This document shows, piece by piece, positions 25,170 to 36,427 of a stretch of 64,000 bases of DNA. This DNA comes from Acanthacorydalis orientalis (Eukaryota > Arthropoda > Insecta > Megaloptera > Corydalidae), in assembly GCA_034766995.1 (NCBI GenBank), contig CM068316.1, positions 18,696,590 to 18,760,589 of the forward strand, read 5' to 3'. Made by a program: the position numbers and the translations under genes. Each line of letters opens with the position of its first letter. Position 1 is the stretch's first letter. Under the pieces are notes generated by a model. It ran no database searches. It had not been told where the DNA came from and saw nothing but the letters and a program-made list of their open reading frames with translations.

Positions 25170-28100
25170 AAACGAGTCGAACCCGAGTGATTTTAGACAA
25201 TGTCGAAACATCGTCGTCAAACACGAGTGACTTTTAGACAATGTCCACAAATTGTCGTCGAACCTGAGTAACTTTAGACAATGTCCAAAAATAGTCGGTT
25301 AATCCCATTGAATTTTAGACAATGTCCAAAAATCGTCCATCAACACGAGTCATTTTTAGAAAATTTACAAAAATCGTCCATCAACCCTAGTCATTTTTAG
25401 ACAATGTCCAAAATCGTCCATCATCACGAGTCATTTTTAGACAATGTCCAAAAATGGTTCATCAACCCTAGTCGTTTTTAGACAATGTCCAAAATTCGTC
25501 CAGCCACACGAGTCATTTTTTGACATTGTCCAAAAATCGTCCATCAACTATAGTCGTTTTTAGACAATGTCCAAAAATCGTTCATCAACACGAGTCATTT
25601 TTAGACAATGTCAAAAATCGTCCATCAACACTAGTCATTTTTAGACAATGTCCAAAAATCGTCCATGAACGCGAGTCGTTTTTAGACAATGTCCAAAAAT
25701 CGTCCATCAACACAAGTCATTTTTAGACAATTTCCAAAAATCATCCATCAACACAAGTCATTTTTAGACAATGTGCAAAAATCGTCCATCAACCCTATTC
25801 GTTTTTAGACAATGTCCAAAATTGTCCATCAACCGTAGTCGTTATGAGACAATGTCCAAAAATCGTCCATCAACACGAGTCATTTTTAGACAATGTCCAA
25901 AAATCGTCCATCAACCCTAGTCATTTTTAGACAATGTCCAAAAATCGTCGTCGAATCCGAGTGATTTTTAGACAATGTCCAAAAATCGTCCATCAACCCT
26001 AGTCATTTTTAGACAATGTCCAAAAATCGTCTTCGAATCCGAGTGATTTTTAGACAATGTCCAAAAATCGTCTTCGAATCCGAGTGATTTTTAGACAATT
26101 TCCAAAAATCATCGTCGAATCCGAGTCGTTTTTAGACAATGTCCAAAAATCGTCCATCAACACGAGTCATTTTAAACAATGTCCGAAAATCGTCGTTGAA
26201 TCCGAGTCGTTTTTAGACAATGTCCGAAAATCGTCGTCGAATCCGAGTCGTTCTTAGACAATGTCCAAAAATCGTCCATCAACCCTAGTCGTTTTTTGAC
26301 AAAGTTAAAAAATCGTCCATCAACACGAGTCATTTTTAGATAATTTCCAAAAATCGTCGTGGAATCCGACTGATTTTTAGACAATATCCAAAAATCGTCT
26401 TCGAATCCGAGTGATTTTTAGACAATTTCCAAAAATCATCGTCGAATCCGAGTCGTTTATAGACAATGTCCAAGAAGCCTCCATCAACACGAGTCATTTT
26501 TAGACAATTTCCAAAAATCGTCGTCGAATCTAAGTGAATTTTAGACAATGTCCAAAAATCGTCGTCGAATCCGAGTCATTTTTAGACAATGTCCAGAAAT
26601 CGTCGTCGATCCGAGTCGTTTTTAGACAATTCCAAAAATCGTCCATCAACACAGTCATTTTTACACAATGTTCAAAAATCGTCCATCAACACGAGTCATT
26701 TTTAGACAATGTCCAAAAATCGTTCATCAACACGAGTCATTTTTAGACAATGTCCAAAATTGTCCATCAACACTAGTCGTTTTTAGACAATGTCAAAAAT
26801 CGTCCATCAACCCTAGTCATTTTTAGACAATGTCCAAAAATCGTCCATCAACGCGAGTCGTTTTTAGACAATGTCCAAAAATCGTCGTCGAATCCGAGTG
26901 ATTTTTAGACAATGTCCAAAAATCGTCCATCATCACGAGTCATTTTTAGACAATGTCCAAATATCGTCGTCGAATCCGAGTCATTTTTAGACAATGTCCA
27001 AAAATCGTCTTGGAATCCGAGTGATTTTTAGACAATTTCCAAAATTCATATTCGAATCCGAGTCGTTTTTAGACAATGTCCAAAAATCGTCCATCAACAC
27101 GAGTCATTTTTAGATAATTTCCAAAAATCGTCGTCGAATCGGACTGATTTTTAGACAATGTCCAAAAGTCATCGTCGAATCCGAGTCGTTCTTAGACAAT
27201 TTCCAAAAATCGTCCATCAACACGAGTCATTTTTAGACAATGTCCAAAAATCGTTCATCAACGCGAGTCATTTTTAGACAATGTCCAAAAATCGTCCATC
27301 AACACGAGTCATTTTAAACAATGTCCGAAAATCGTCGTTGAATCCGAGTCGTTTTTAGACAATGTCTGAAAATCATCGTCGAATCCGAGTCGTTCTTAGA
27401 CAATGTCCAAAAATCGTCCATCAACCCTAGTCGTTTTTTGACAATGTTAAAAAATCGTCCATCAACACGAGTCATTTTTAGATAATTTCCAAAAATCGTC
27501 GTGGAATCCGACTGATTTTTTGACAATGTCCAAAAGTCGTCGTCGAATCCGAGTCGTTCTTAGACAATTTCCAAAAATCGTCCGTCAACACGAGTCATTT
27601 TAGACAATGTCCAAAAATCGTCCATCAACCATAGTCGTTTTTAGACAATGTGAAAAATATTCCATCAACACGAGTCATTTTTGGACAATGTCCAAAATTA
27701 TCCATCAACCCTAGTCGTTTTTAGACAATGTCAAAAATCGTCCATCAACACTAATCATTTTTAGACAATGTCCAAAAATCGTCCATCAACACAAGTCATT
27801 TTTAGACAATGTCCAAAAATCGTCCATCAACACAAGTCATTTTTAGACAATGTGCAAAAATCGTCCATCAACCCTATTCGTTTTTAGACAATGTCCAAAA
27901 TTGTCCATCAACCCTAGTCGTTATTAGACAATGTCCAAAAATCGTCCATCAACACGAGTCATTTTTAGACAATGTCCAAAAATCGTCCATCAACCCTAGT
28001 CATTTTTAGACAATGTCCAAAAATTGTCGTCGAATCCGAGTCATTTTTAGACAATGTCCAAAAATCATCGTCGAATCCGAGTGATTTTTAGACAATGTCC

Positions 28101-31100
28101 AAAAATCGTCTTCGAATCCGAGTGATTTTTAGACAATTTCCAAAAATCATCGTCGAATCCGAGTCGTTTTTAGACAATGTCCAAAAATCGTCCATCAACG
28201 CGAGTCATTTTTAGACAATGTCCAAAATTGTCCATCAACACTAGTCGTTTTTAGACAATGTCAAAAATCGTCCATCAACACGAGTCATTTTTAGACAATA
28301 TCCAAAAATCGTATATCGGCACGAGTCATTTTTAGACAATGTCCAAAAATCGTCTATCAACACGAGTCATTTTTAGACAATGTCCACAAATCGTCAATCA
28401 ACACGAGTCATTTTTGGACAATGTCCAAAAATCGTCCATCAACACGAGTCATTTTTAGACAATATCCAAAAATCGTCCATCAAATCGAGTCATTTTTAGA
28501 CAATGTCCACAAATCGTCCATCAACACGAGTCATTTTTGGACAATGTCCAAAAATCGTCCATCAACACGAGTCATTTTTAGACAATGTCCACAAATCGTC
28601 AATCAACACGAGTCATTTTTGGACAATGTCCAAAAATCGTCCATCAACACGAGTCATTTTTAGACAATGTCCAAAAATCGTCCATCAACTCGAGTCATTT
28701 TTAGACAATATCCAAAAATCGTATATCGGCACGAGTCGTTTTTAGACAATGTCCAAAAATCGTCCATCAACTCGAGTCATTTTTAGACAATATCCAAAAA
28801 TCGTATAACGGCACGAGTCATTTTTAGACAATGTCCAAAAATCGTCCATCAACACGAGTCATTTTTAGACAATATCCAAAAATCGTATATCGGCACGAGT
28901 CATTTTTAGACAATGTCCAAAAATCGTCTATCATCACGAGTCATTTTTGGACAATGTCCAAAAATCGTCCATCAACACGAGTCATTTTTAGACAATGTCC
29001 AAAAATCGTCCAACTCGAGTCATTTTTAGACAATATCCAAAAATCGTATATCGGCACGAGTCATTTTTAGACAATGTCCAAAAATCGTCCATCACCACGA
29101 GTCGTTTTTAGACAATGTCCAAAAATCGTCCATCAACTCGAGTCATTTTTAGACAATATCCAAAAATCGTATATCGGCACGAGTCATTTTTAGACAATGT
29201 CCAAAAATCGTCCATCAACACGAGTCATTTTTGAACAACGTCCACAAATCGTCAATCAACACGAGTCATTTTTAGACAATGTCCAAAAATCGTCCATCAA
29301 CACGAGTCATTTTTGACAATGTCCAAAAATCGTCCATCAACACGAGTCATTTTTGACAATGTCCAAAAATCGTCCATCAACACGAGTCATTTTTAGACAA
29401 TGTCCAAAAATCGTCCATCAACACGAGTCACTTTTAGACAATGTCCAAAAATCGTCCATCAACACGAGTCATTTTTAGACAATATCCAAAAATCGTATAT
29501 CGGCACGAGTCATTTTTAGACAATGTCCAAAAATCGTCCATCAACACGAGTCATTTTTAGACAATGTCCAAAAATCGTCCATCAACGCGGGTCATTTTTA
29601 GACAATGTCCAAAAATCGTCCATTAACACGAGTCATTTTAGACAATGTCCAAAAATCGTCCTTCAACACGAGTCACTTTTAGACAATTTCCAAAAATCGT
29701 CCTTCAACACGAGTCACTTTTAGACAATGTCAAAATCGTCCATCACCCCTAGTCATTTTTAGACAATGTCCAAAAATCGTCCATCAACTCGAGTCATTTT
29801 TAGACAACGTTCAAAAATCGTCCATCAACTCGAGTCATTTTTAGACATTGTCCAAAAATCGTCCATCAACACGAGTCATTTTTAGACATTGTCCAAAAAT
29901 CGTCCATCAACACGAGTCATTTTTAGACTTTGTCCAAAAATCGTCGATCAACACGAGTCATTTTTAGACAATGTCCAAAAATCGTCCATCAACATGAGTC
30001 ATTTTTAGACAATGTCCAAAAATCGTCCATCACCACGAGTCATTTTTGAGAATGTCCAAAAATCGTCCATCAACACGAGTAATTTTTAGACAATGTCCAA
30101 AAATCGTCCATCAACACGAGTCATTTTTGGACAATGTCCAAAAATCGTCCATCAACATGAGTCATTTTTAGACAATGTCCAAAAATCGTTCATCAACACG
30201 AGTAATTTTTAGACAATGTCCAAAAATCGTCCATCAACACGAGTCATTTTTGGACAATGTCCAAAAATCGTCCATCAACACGAGTCATTTTTAGACAATG
30301 TCCAAAAATCGTCCATCAACACGAGTCATTTTTGGACAATGTCCAAAAATTGTCCATCAATACGAGTCATTTTTAGACAATGTCCAAAAATCGTCGATCA
30401 ACACGAGTCATTTTTAGACAATGTCCAAAAATCGTCCATCAACACGAGTAATTTTTAGACAATGTCCAAAAATCGTCCATCAACACGAGTCATTTTTAGA
30501 CAACGTCCAAAAATCGTCAATCAACACGAGTCATTTTTGGACAATGTCCAAAAATCGTCCATCAACACGAGTCATTTTTAGACAATGTCCAAAAATCGTC
30601 GTCGAATGCGAGTCATTTTTAGACAATGTCCAAAAATCGTCGTCGAATCCGAGTCGTTTATAGACAATGTCCAAAAAGCCTCCATCAACACGAGTCATTT
30701 TTAGACAATTTCCAAAAATCGTCGTCGAATCTAAGTGATTTTTAGACAATGTCCAAAAATCGTCGTCGAATCCGAGTCATTTTTAGACAATGTCCAGAAA
30801 TCGTCGTCGAACCCGAGTCGTTTGTAGACAATTCCAAAAATCGTCCATCAACACAGTCATTTTTAAACAATGTCCAAAAATCGTCCATCAACACGAGTCA
30901 TTTTTAGACAATGTCCAAAAATCGTCCATCAACACGAGTCATTTTTAGACAATGTCCAAAAATCGTCCATCAACCCTAGTCATTTTTAGACAATGTCCAA
31001 AATTGTCCATCAACTCTAGTCGTTTTTAGACAATGTCCAAAATTGTCCATCGAACGTAGTCGTTTTTAGACAATGTCCAAAATCGTCCATCAACCCTAGT

Positions 31101-31236
31101 CATTTTTAGACAATGTCCAAAAATCGTCCATCAACGCGAGTCGTTTTTAGACAATGTCCAAAAATCGTCCATCAACACGAGTCATTTTTAGACAATGTCC
31201 AAAAATTGTCCATCAACACGAGTCATTTTTGGACAA
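25170..31236 (+). repeat. 41-bp satellite, main forward array, about 148 units
   Basis: The consensus unit is CGAGTCATTTTTAGACAATG followed by TCCAAAAATCGTCCATCAACA. Subtypes differ in the linker (CCATCAACACGAG, CCATCAACCCTAG, CGTCGAATCCGAG, TATATCGGCACGAG) and recur as multi-unit blocks. For instance, the block at 26,150-26,390 recurs at 27,290-27,530, and the rare ATGTGCAAAAATCG..CCCTATTCG pair at 25,771 recurs at 27,851. The most homogeneous part is 28,300-30,600. The frames reading MSKNRPSTRVIF-type repeats are the satellite itself translated and are not genes. Confidence 0.97.
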
Positions 31237-32100
31237 TGTCTAAAAGCGACTCGTGTGGATGGACGATTTTTGGACATTGTCTAAAAATGACTAGAGTTGA
31301 TGGACGATTTTTGGACATTGTCTAAAAGTAACTAGGGTTGATGGACAATTCTGGACATTGTCTGAAAATGACTCGTGTTGATGGACGATTTTTGGACATT
31401 GTCTAAAATGACCCGCGTTGATGGACGATTTTTGGACATTGTCTAAAAATGACTCGTGTTGATGGACGATTTTTGGAAATTGTCTATGAACGACTCGGAT
31501 TCGACGATGACTTTTGGACATTGTCTAAAAATCAGTCCGATTCGACGACGATTTTTGGAAATTATCTAAAAATGACTCGTGTTGATGGACGATTTTCGGA
31601 TATTGTCTAAAAATGACTCGTGTTGATGGACGATTTTTGGACATTGTCTAAAAACGACTCGGATTCGAATATGAATTTTGGAAATTGTCTAAAAATCACT
31701 CGGATTCGAAGACGATTTTTGGACATTGTCTGAAAATGACTCGGATTCGACGACGATTTTTGGACATTGTCTAAAAATGACTCGTGTTGATGGACGATTT
31801 TTGGACATTGTCTAAAAATCACTCGGATTCGACGACGATTTTTGGACATTGTCTAAAAATGACTCGCGTTGATGGACGATTTTTGGACCTTGTCTAAAAA
31901 TGACTAGGGGTGATGGACGATTTTGACATTGTCTTAAAACGACTAGGGTTGATGGACAATTTTGGACATTGTCTAAAATGACTAGTGTTGATGGACGATT
32001 TTTGGACATTGTCTAAAAATGACTCGCGTTGATGGACGATTTTTGGACATTGTCCAAAAATGACTCGTGTTGATTGACGATTTGTGGACATTGTCTAAAA
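31237..32100 (-). repeat. 41-bp satellite, inverted array (inner)
   Basis: From about 31,236 the units flip to the reverse complement (GGACGATTTTTGGACATTGT, CTAAAAATGACTCGTGTTGA), about 21 units. The switch lies inside a dyad core. From 31,355 to 32,000 the order of rare unit variants matches the forward array at 26,750-27,310 read backwards. Confidence 0.95.
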
Positions 32101-32134
32101 ACGGACGGGACGGACGGGACGGACGGGACGGACG

Positions 32135-32261
32135 GATTCGATCTGTGAACCAAACGCGCGTGTTTCACAGATCGAACCACCGAGCCACTACTTAGTTATT
32201 ATAATAAGTTAACGATGTGCATATGAGCCGTTTCGCACTTATGTTCGAATACTTATGACAC
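32135..32261 (-). repeat. 127-bp unit, copy 1
   Basis: Begins GATTCGATCTGTGAACC and ends GAATACTTATGACAC. It contains an inverted repeat (TTCGATCTGTG / CACAGATCGAA) around a CG-alternating centre, here with one variant base (CGCGCGTG). The right two thirds align with the reverse complement of the 155-A satellite, hence the minus orientation. Confidence 0.9.
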
Positions 32262-32284
32262 GGACACGGACGGACGGACGGACG

Positions 32285-32411
32285 GATTCGATCTGTGAAC
32301 CAAACGCGCGCGTTTCACAGATCGAACCACCGAGCCACCACTTAGTTATTATAATAAGTTAACGATGTGCATATGAGCCGTTTCGCACTTATGTTCGAAT
32401 ACTTATGACAC
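32285..32411 (-). repeat. 127-bp unit, copy 2
   Basis: Exactly 127 bp, same start and end as copy 1, with the full palindromic centre AAACGCGCGCGTTT. It is separated from copy 1 by only 23 bp of GGAC-type spacer. Confidence 0.9.
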
Positions 32412-33001
32412 GGACACGGACGGACGGACGGACACGGACGGACGGACGGACACGGACGGACACGGACGGACGGACGGACACGGACACGGACACGGACGGA
32501 CACGGACGGACGGACACGGACACGGACGGACGGACACGGACACGGATACGGACACGGACGGACACGGACGGACGGACACGGACGGACGGACACGGACGGA
32601 CGGACACGGACGGACGGACACGGACGGACGGACACGGACGGACGGACACGGACGGACGGACACGGACGGACGGACGGACACGGACACGGACGGACGGACG
32701 GACACGGACACGGACACGGACAGGACGGACGGACGGACGGACTGACGGACACGGACGGACGGACGGACACGGACGGACGGACGGACACGGACGGACGGAC
32801 GGACACGGACGGACGGACGGACACGGACGGACGGACGGACACGGACACGGACACGGACGGACACGGACGGACGGACACGGACGGACGGACACGGACATGG
32901 ACGGACGGACACGGACACGGACGGACGGACACGGACACGGACGGACGGACACGGACACGGACGGACGGACGGACACGGACGGACGGACGGAAGGACGGAC
33001 G

Positions 33002-33128
33002 GATTCGATCTGTGAACCAAACGTGCGCGTTTCACAGATCGAACCACCGAGCCACCACTTAGTTATTATAATAAGTTAACGATGTGCATATGAGCCGTTT
33101 CGCACTTATGTTCGAATACTTATGACAC
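33002..33128 (-). repeat. 127-bp unit, copy 3
   Basis: Exactly 127 bp. The palindrome centre carries one change (ACGTGCGCG). It follows a GGAC spacer of about 590 bp, the longest in the block. Confidence 0.9.
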
Positions 33129-33667
33129 GGACACGGACGGACGGACGGACACGGACGGACGGACGGACACGGACGGACGGACGGACACGGACGGACACGG
33201 ACGGACACGGACGGACACGGACACGGACACGGACGGACACGGACGGACGGACACGGACGGACGGACACGGACACGGACACGGACACGGACGGACGGACAC
33301 GGACACGGACGGACGGACACGGACGGACACGGACACGGACGGACGGACACGGACACGGACGGACGGACACGGACACGGACGGACGGACACGGACACGGAC
33401 GGACGGACACGGACACGGACGGACGGACACGGACACGGACGGACGGACGGACACGGACACGGACGGACGGACGGACACGGACACGGACGGACGGACGGAC
33501 ACGGACACGGACGGACGGACGGACACGGACACGGACGGACACGGACGGACGGACACGGACACGGACGGACGGACACGGACGGACGGACGGACACGGACGG
33601 ACGGACGGACACGGACGGACGGACGGACACGGACGGACGGACGGACGGACGGACGGACGGAGGGACG

Positions 33668-33794
33668 GATTCGATCTGTGAACCAAACGCGCGCGTTTCA
33701 CAGATCGAACCACCGAGCCACCACTTAGTTATTATAATAAGTTAACGATGTGCATATGAGCCGTTTCGCACTTATGTTCGAATACTTATGACAC
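33668..33794 (-). repeat. 127-bp unit, copy 4
   Basis: Exactly 127 bp with an intact palindrome. It is preceded by a GGAC spacer of about 540 bp. Confidence 0.9.
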
Positions 33795-33940
33795 GGACAC
33801 GGACGGACGGACGGACACGGACGGACGGACGGACACGGACGGACGGACGGACACGGACACGGACGGACACGGACACGGACGGACGGACGGACACGGACGG
33901 ACGGACACGGACACGCACAGGACGGACGGACGGACGGACG

Positions 33941-34067
33941 GATTCGATCTGTGAACCAAACGCGCGCGTTTCACAGATCGAACCACTGAGCCACCACTTA
34001 GTTATTATAATAAGTTAACGATGTGCATATGAGCCGTTTCGCACTTATGTTCGAATACTTATGACAC
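33941..34067 (-). repeat. 127-bp unit, copy 5
   Basis: Exactly 127 bp. It has ACCACTGAGCC where most copies have ACCACCGAGCC. This variant is shared with copy 6, which points to local duplication of this pair. Confidence 0.9.
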
Positions 34068-34273
34068 GGACGGACGGACGGACACGGACGGACGGACGGA
34101 CACGGACGGACGGACGGACACGGACGGACGGACACGGACACAGACGGACGGACGGACACGGACGGACGGACGGACACGGACACGGACGGACACGGACGGA
34201 CACGGACGGACGGACACGGACACGGACGGACGGACGGACACGGACACGCACAGGACGGACGGACGGACGGACG

Positions 34274-34400
34274 GATTCGATCTGTGAACCAAACGCGCGC
34301 GTTTCACAGATCGAACCACTGAGCCACCACTTAGTTATTATAATAAGTTAACGATGTGCATATGAGCCGTTTCGCACTTATGTTCGAATACTTATGACAC
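34274..34400 (-). repeat. 127-bp unit, copy 6
   Basis: Exactly 127 bp, sharing the CACTGAGCC variant and the preceding CACGCACAGGACGG spacer end with copy 5. Confidence 0.9.
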
Positions 34401-34621
34401 GGACGGACGGACGGACACGGACGGACGGACGGACACGGACGGACGGACGGACACGGACGGACGGACGGACACGGACGGACGGACGGACACGGACACGGAC
34501 GGACACGGACGGACACGGACGGACGGACACGGACACGGACGGACGGACGAACGGACGGACACGGACGGACGGACACGGACGGACGGACACGGACGGACGG
34601 ACACGGACGGACGGACGGACG

Positions 34622-34748
34622 GATTCGATCTGTGAACCAAACGCGCGCGTTTCACAGATCGAACCACCGAGCCACCACTTAGTTATTATAATAAGTTAAC
34701 GATGTGCATATGAGCCGTTTCGCACTTATGTTCGAATACTTATGACAC
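34622..34748 (-). repeat. 127-bp unit, copy 7
   Basis: Exactly 127 bp, common (CACCGAGCC) type, intact palindrome. Confidence 0.9.
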
Positions 34749-34779
34749 GGACGGACGGACGGACACGGACGGACGGACG

Positions 34780-34906
34780 GATTCGATCTGTGAACCAAAC
34801 GCGCGCGTTTCACAGATCGAACCACCGAGCCACCACTTAGTTATTATAATAAGTTAACGATGTGCATATGAGCCGTTTCGCACTTATGTTCGAATACTTA
34901 TGACAC
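34780..34906 (-). repeat. 127-bp unit, copy 8
   Basis: Exactly 127 bp. It is the last copy, only 31 bp after copy 7 and followed by the (CCTA)n/(CCCA)n end of the block. Confidence 0.9.
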
Positions 34907-34964
34907 GGACACGGACCTACCTACCTACCTACCCACCCAACCACCCACCTACCCACCCACCCGG

Positions 34965-35922
34965 AAACGACTCGGATTCGACGACGATTTTCGGACATTG
35001 TCTAAAAATGACTCGTGTTAATGGACGATTATTGGACATTGTCTAAAAATGACTCGTGTTAATGGACGATTTTTGGACATTGTCTAAAAACGACTAGGGT
35101 TGATGGACAATTTTGGACAATGTCTAAAAATGACTAGAGTTGATGGACGATTTTTGGACATTGTCTAAAAACGACTAGGGTTGATGGACGATTTTTGGAC
35201 ATTGTCTAAAAATGACTCGTGTTGATGGACGATTTTTGGACATTGTCTAAAAACGACTAGGGTTGATGGACGATTTTTGACATTGTCTAAGAACGACTCG
35301 GATTCTACGACGATTTTCGGACATTGTCTAAAAACGACTCGGATTCAACGATGATTTTTGTACATTGTCTAAAAATGACTCGTGTTAATGGACGATTATT
35401 GGACATTGTCTAAAAATCACCCGGGTAATCCGACGATTCTTGGACATTGACTAAAATTCACCCTTGTTTACCGACGATTTTTGGACATTGTCTAAAAATC
35501 ACCCGGGTTGACCGACGATTTTTGGACATTGTCTAAAAATCACCCGGGTAATCCGACGATTCTTGGACATTGACTAAAATTCACCCTTGTTTACCGACGA
35601 TTTTTGGACATTGTCTAAAAATCACCCGGGTTGACCGACGATTTTTGGATATTGTCTAAAAATCACCCGGGTTAACCAACGATTATTAAACATTGTCAAT
35701 AAATCACCCGGGTTAACCAACGATTATTAAACATTGTCAATAAATCATCCGGGTTAACCGACGATTTTGGACATTGTCTAAAAATCACCCGAGTAATCCG
35801 ATGATTCTTGGACATTGTCTAAAAATCACCCGAGTTTACCGACGATTTTTGGACATTGTCTAAAATTCACCCGGGTCTAACGACGATTTTTGGACATTGT
35901 CAAAAATTAGTTGTTAATCCCG
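34965..35922 (-). repeat. 41-bp satellite, inverted array (outer)
   Basis: About 23 reverse-complement units. The first part (to 35,400) has the same linkers as the main array, including the GTCGTTGAATCC / GTCGTAGAATCC pair with the CGTTCTTAGACA variant that also occurs at 26,180-26,290. The second part (35,400-35,920) has the GGTTAA(C/T)CCGGGTG linker subfamily and contains a local duplication of about 120 bp (35,400 versus 35,520). Confidence 0.95.
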
Positions 35923-35927
35923 AGTGT

Positions 35928-36427
35928 TTACCTTTGTGAGTGTAGGTGTGGGTGTAGAATGTGGGTGTTTGTGTTTGTTTGGGTGGATGCCTGTGTGGGT
36001 TTGCAAATGTGGGTGCAAAGGTGTTGGTGAGCAAGTGTGGGTGTGCAAGTGTGTGTGTGCAAGTGTGTGTGTGCAATTGTGGGTGTGCAAGTGTGGGTGT
36101 GCAAGTGTGGGTGTGCAAGTGTGGGTGTGCAAGTGTGGGTGTGCAAGTGTGGGTGTGAAAGTGTTGGTGAGCAAGTGTGGGTGTGCAAGTGTGTGTGTGC
36201 AAGTGTGTGTGTGCAATTGTGGGTGTGCAAGTGTGGGTGTGCAAGTGTGGGTGTGCAAGTGTGGGTGTGCAAGTGTGGGTGTGCAAGTGTGGGTGTGCAA
36301 GTGTGGGTGTGCAAGTGTGGGTGTGCAAGTGTGGGTGTGCAAGTGAGGATGTGCAAGTGTGGGTGTGCAAGTGTGGGTGTGCAAGTGTGGGTGTGCAAGT
36401 GTGAGAGTGCAAGTGTGGGTGTGCAAG
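35928..36427 (+). repeat. 14-bp GTGTGGGTGTGCAA minisatellite
   Basis: About 35 units of a 14-bp repeat. A ten-unit block beginning GTGTTGGTGAGCAAGTGTGG at 36,021 is duplicated at 36,161, an exact 140-bp offset. The Val/Cys-rich and His/Thr-rich frames are artefacts of the 14-bp period (42 bp = 14 codons). Confidence 0.95.

Larger units (their letters stand above)
32100..34950. repeat. (GGAC)n / (ACGGAC)n block with embedded 127-bp units
   Basis: Simple-sequence tract built of GGAC and ACGGAC (GTCC/GTCCGT on the other strand), broken eight times by a 127-bp unit. Spacers between units range from 23-31 bp to about 590 bp. The tract ends at 34,914-34,968 in a (CCTA)n/(CCCA)n stretch. Very long frames on both strands (Arg-Thr-Asp-Gly or Ser-Val-Arg-Pro repeats) follow from the repeat and have no sign of being expressed. 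Confidence 0.97.

Noticed and set aside
25170..31236. Resemblance to a CRISPR array (regular short repeats)
   Set aside because: The units are contiguous with no unique spacers, the whole unit is repeated, and the genome is clearly eukaryotic.
25520..32091. ORFs reading MSKNRPSTRVIF-type repeats on both strands
   Set aside because: A direct product of the 41-bp satellite period (123 bp = 41 codons). Composition and order vary freely with the repeat.
32342..34699. Very long ORFs on both strands encoding Arg-Thr-Asp-Gly or Ser-Val-Arg-Pro repeats
   Set aside because: They are translations of the (GGAC)n/(ACGGAC)n tract, which lacks stop codons in every frame. They overlap each other on opposite strands and have no gene-like ends.
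34910..34968. CCTA-rich tract resembling an internal telomere (insect TTAGG/CCTAA)
   Set aside because: The period is four (CCTA, CCCA), not five, and the tract is short and degenerate. It looks like a variant end of the GGAC block.
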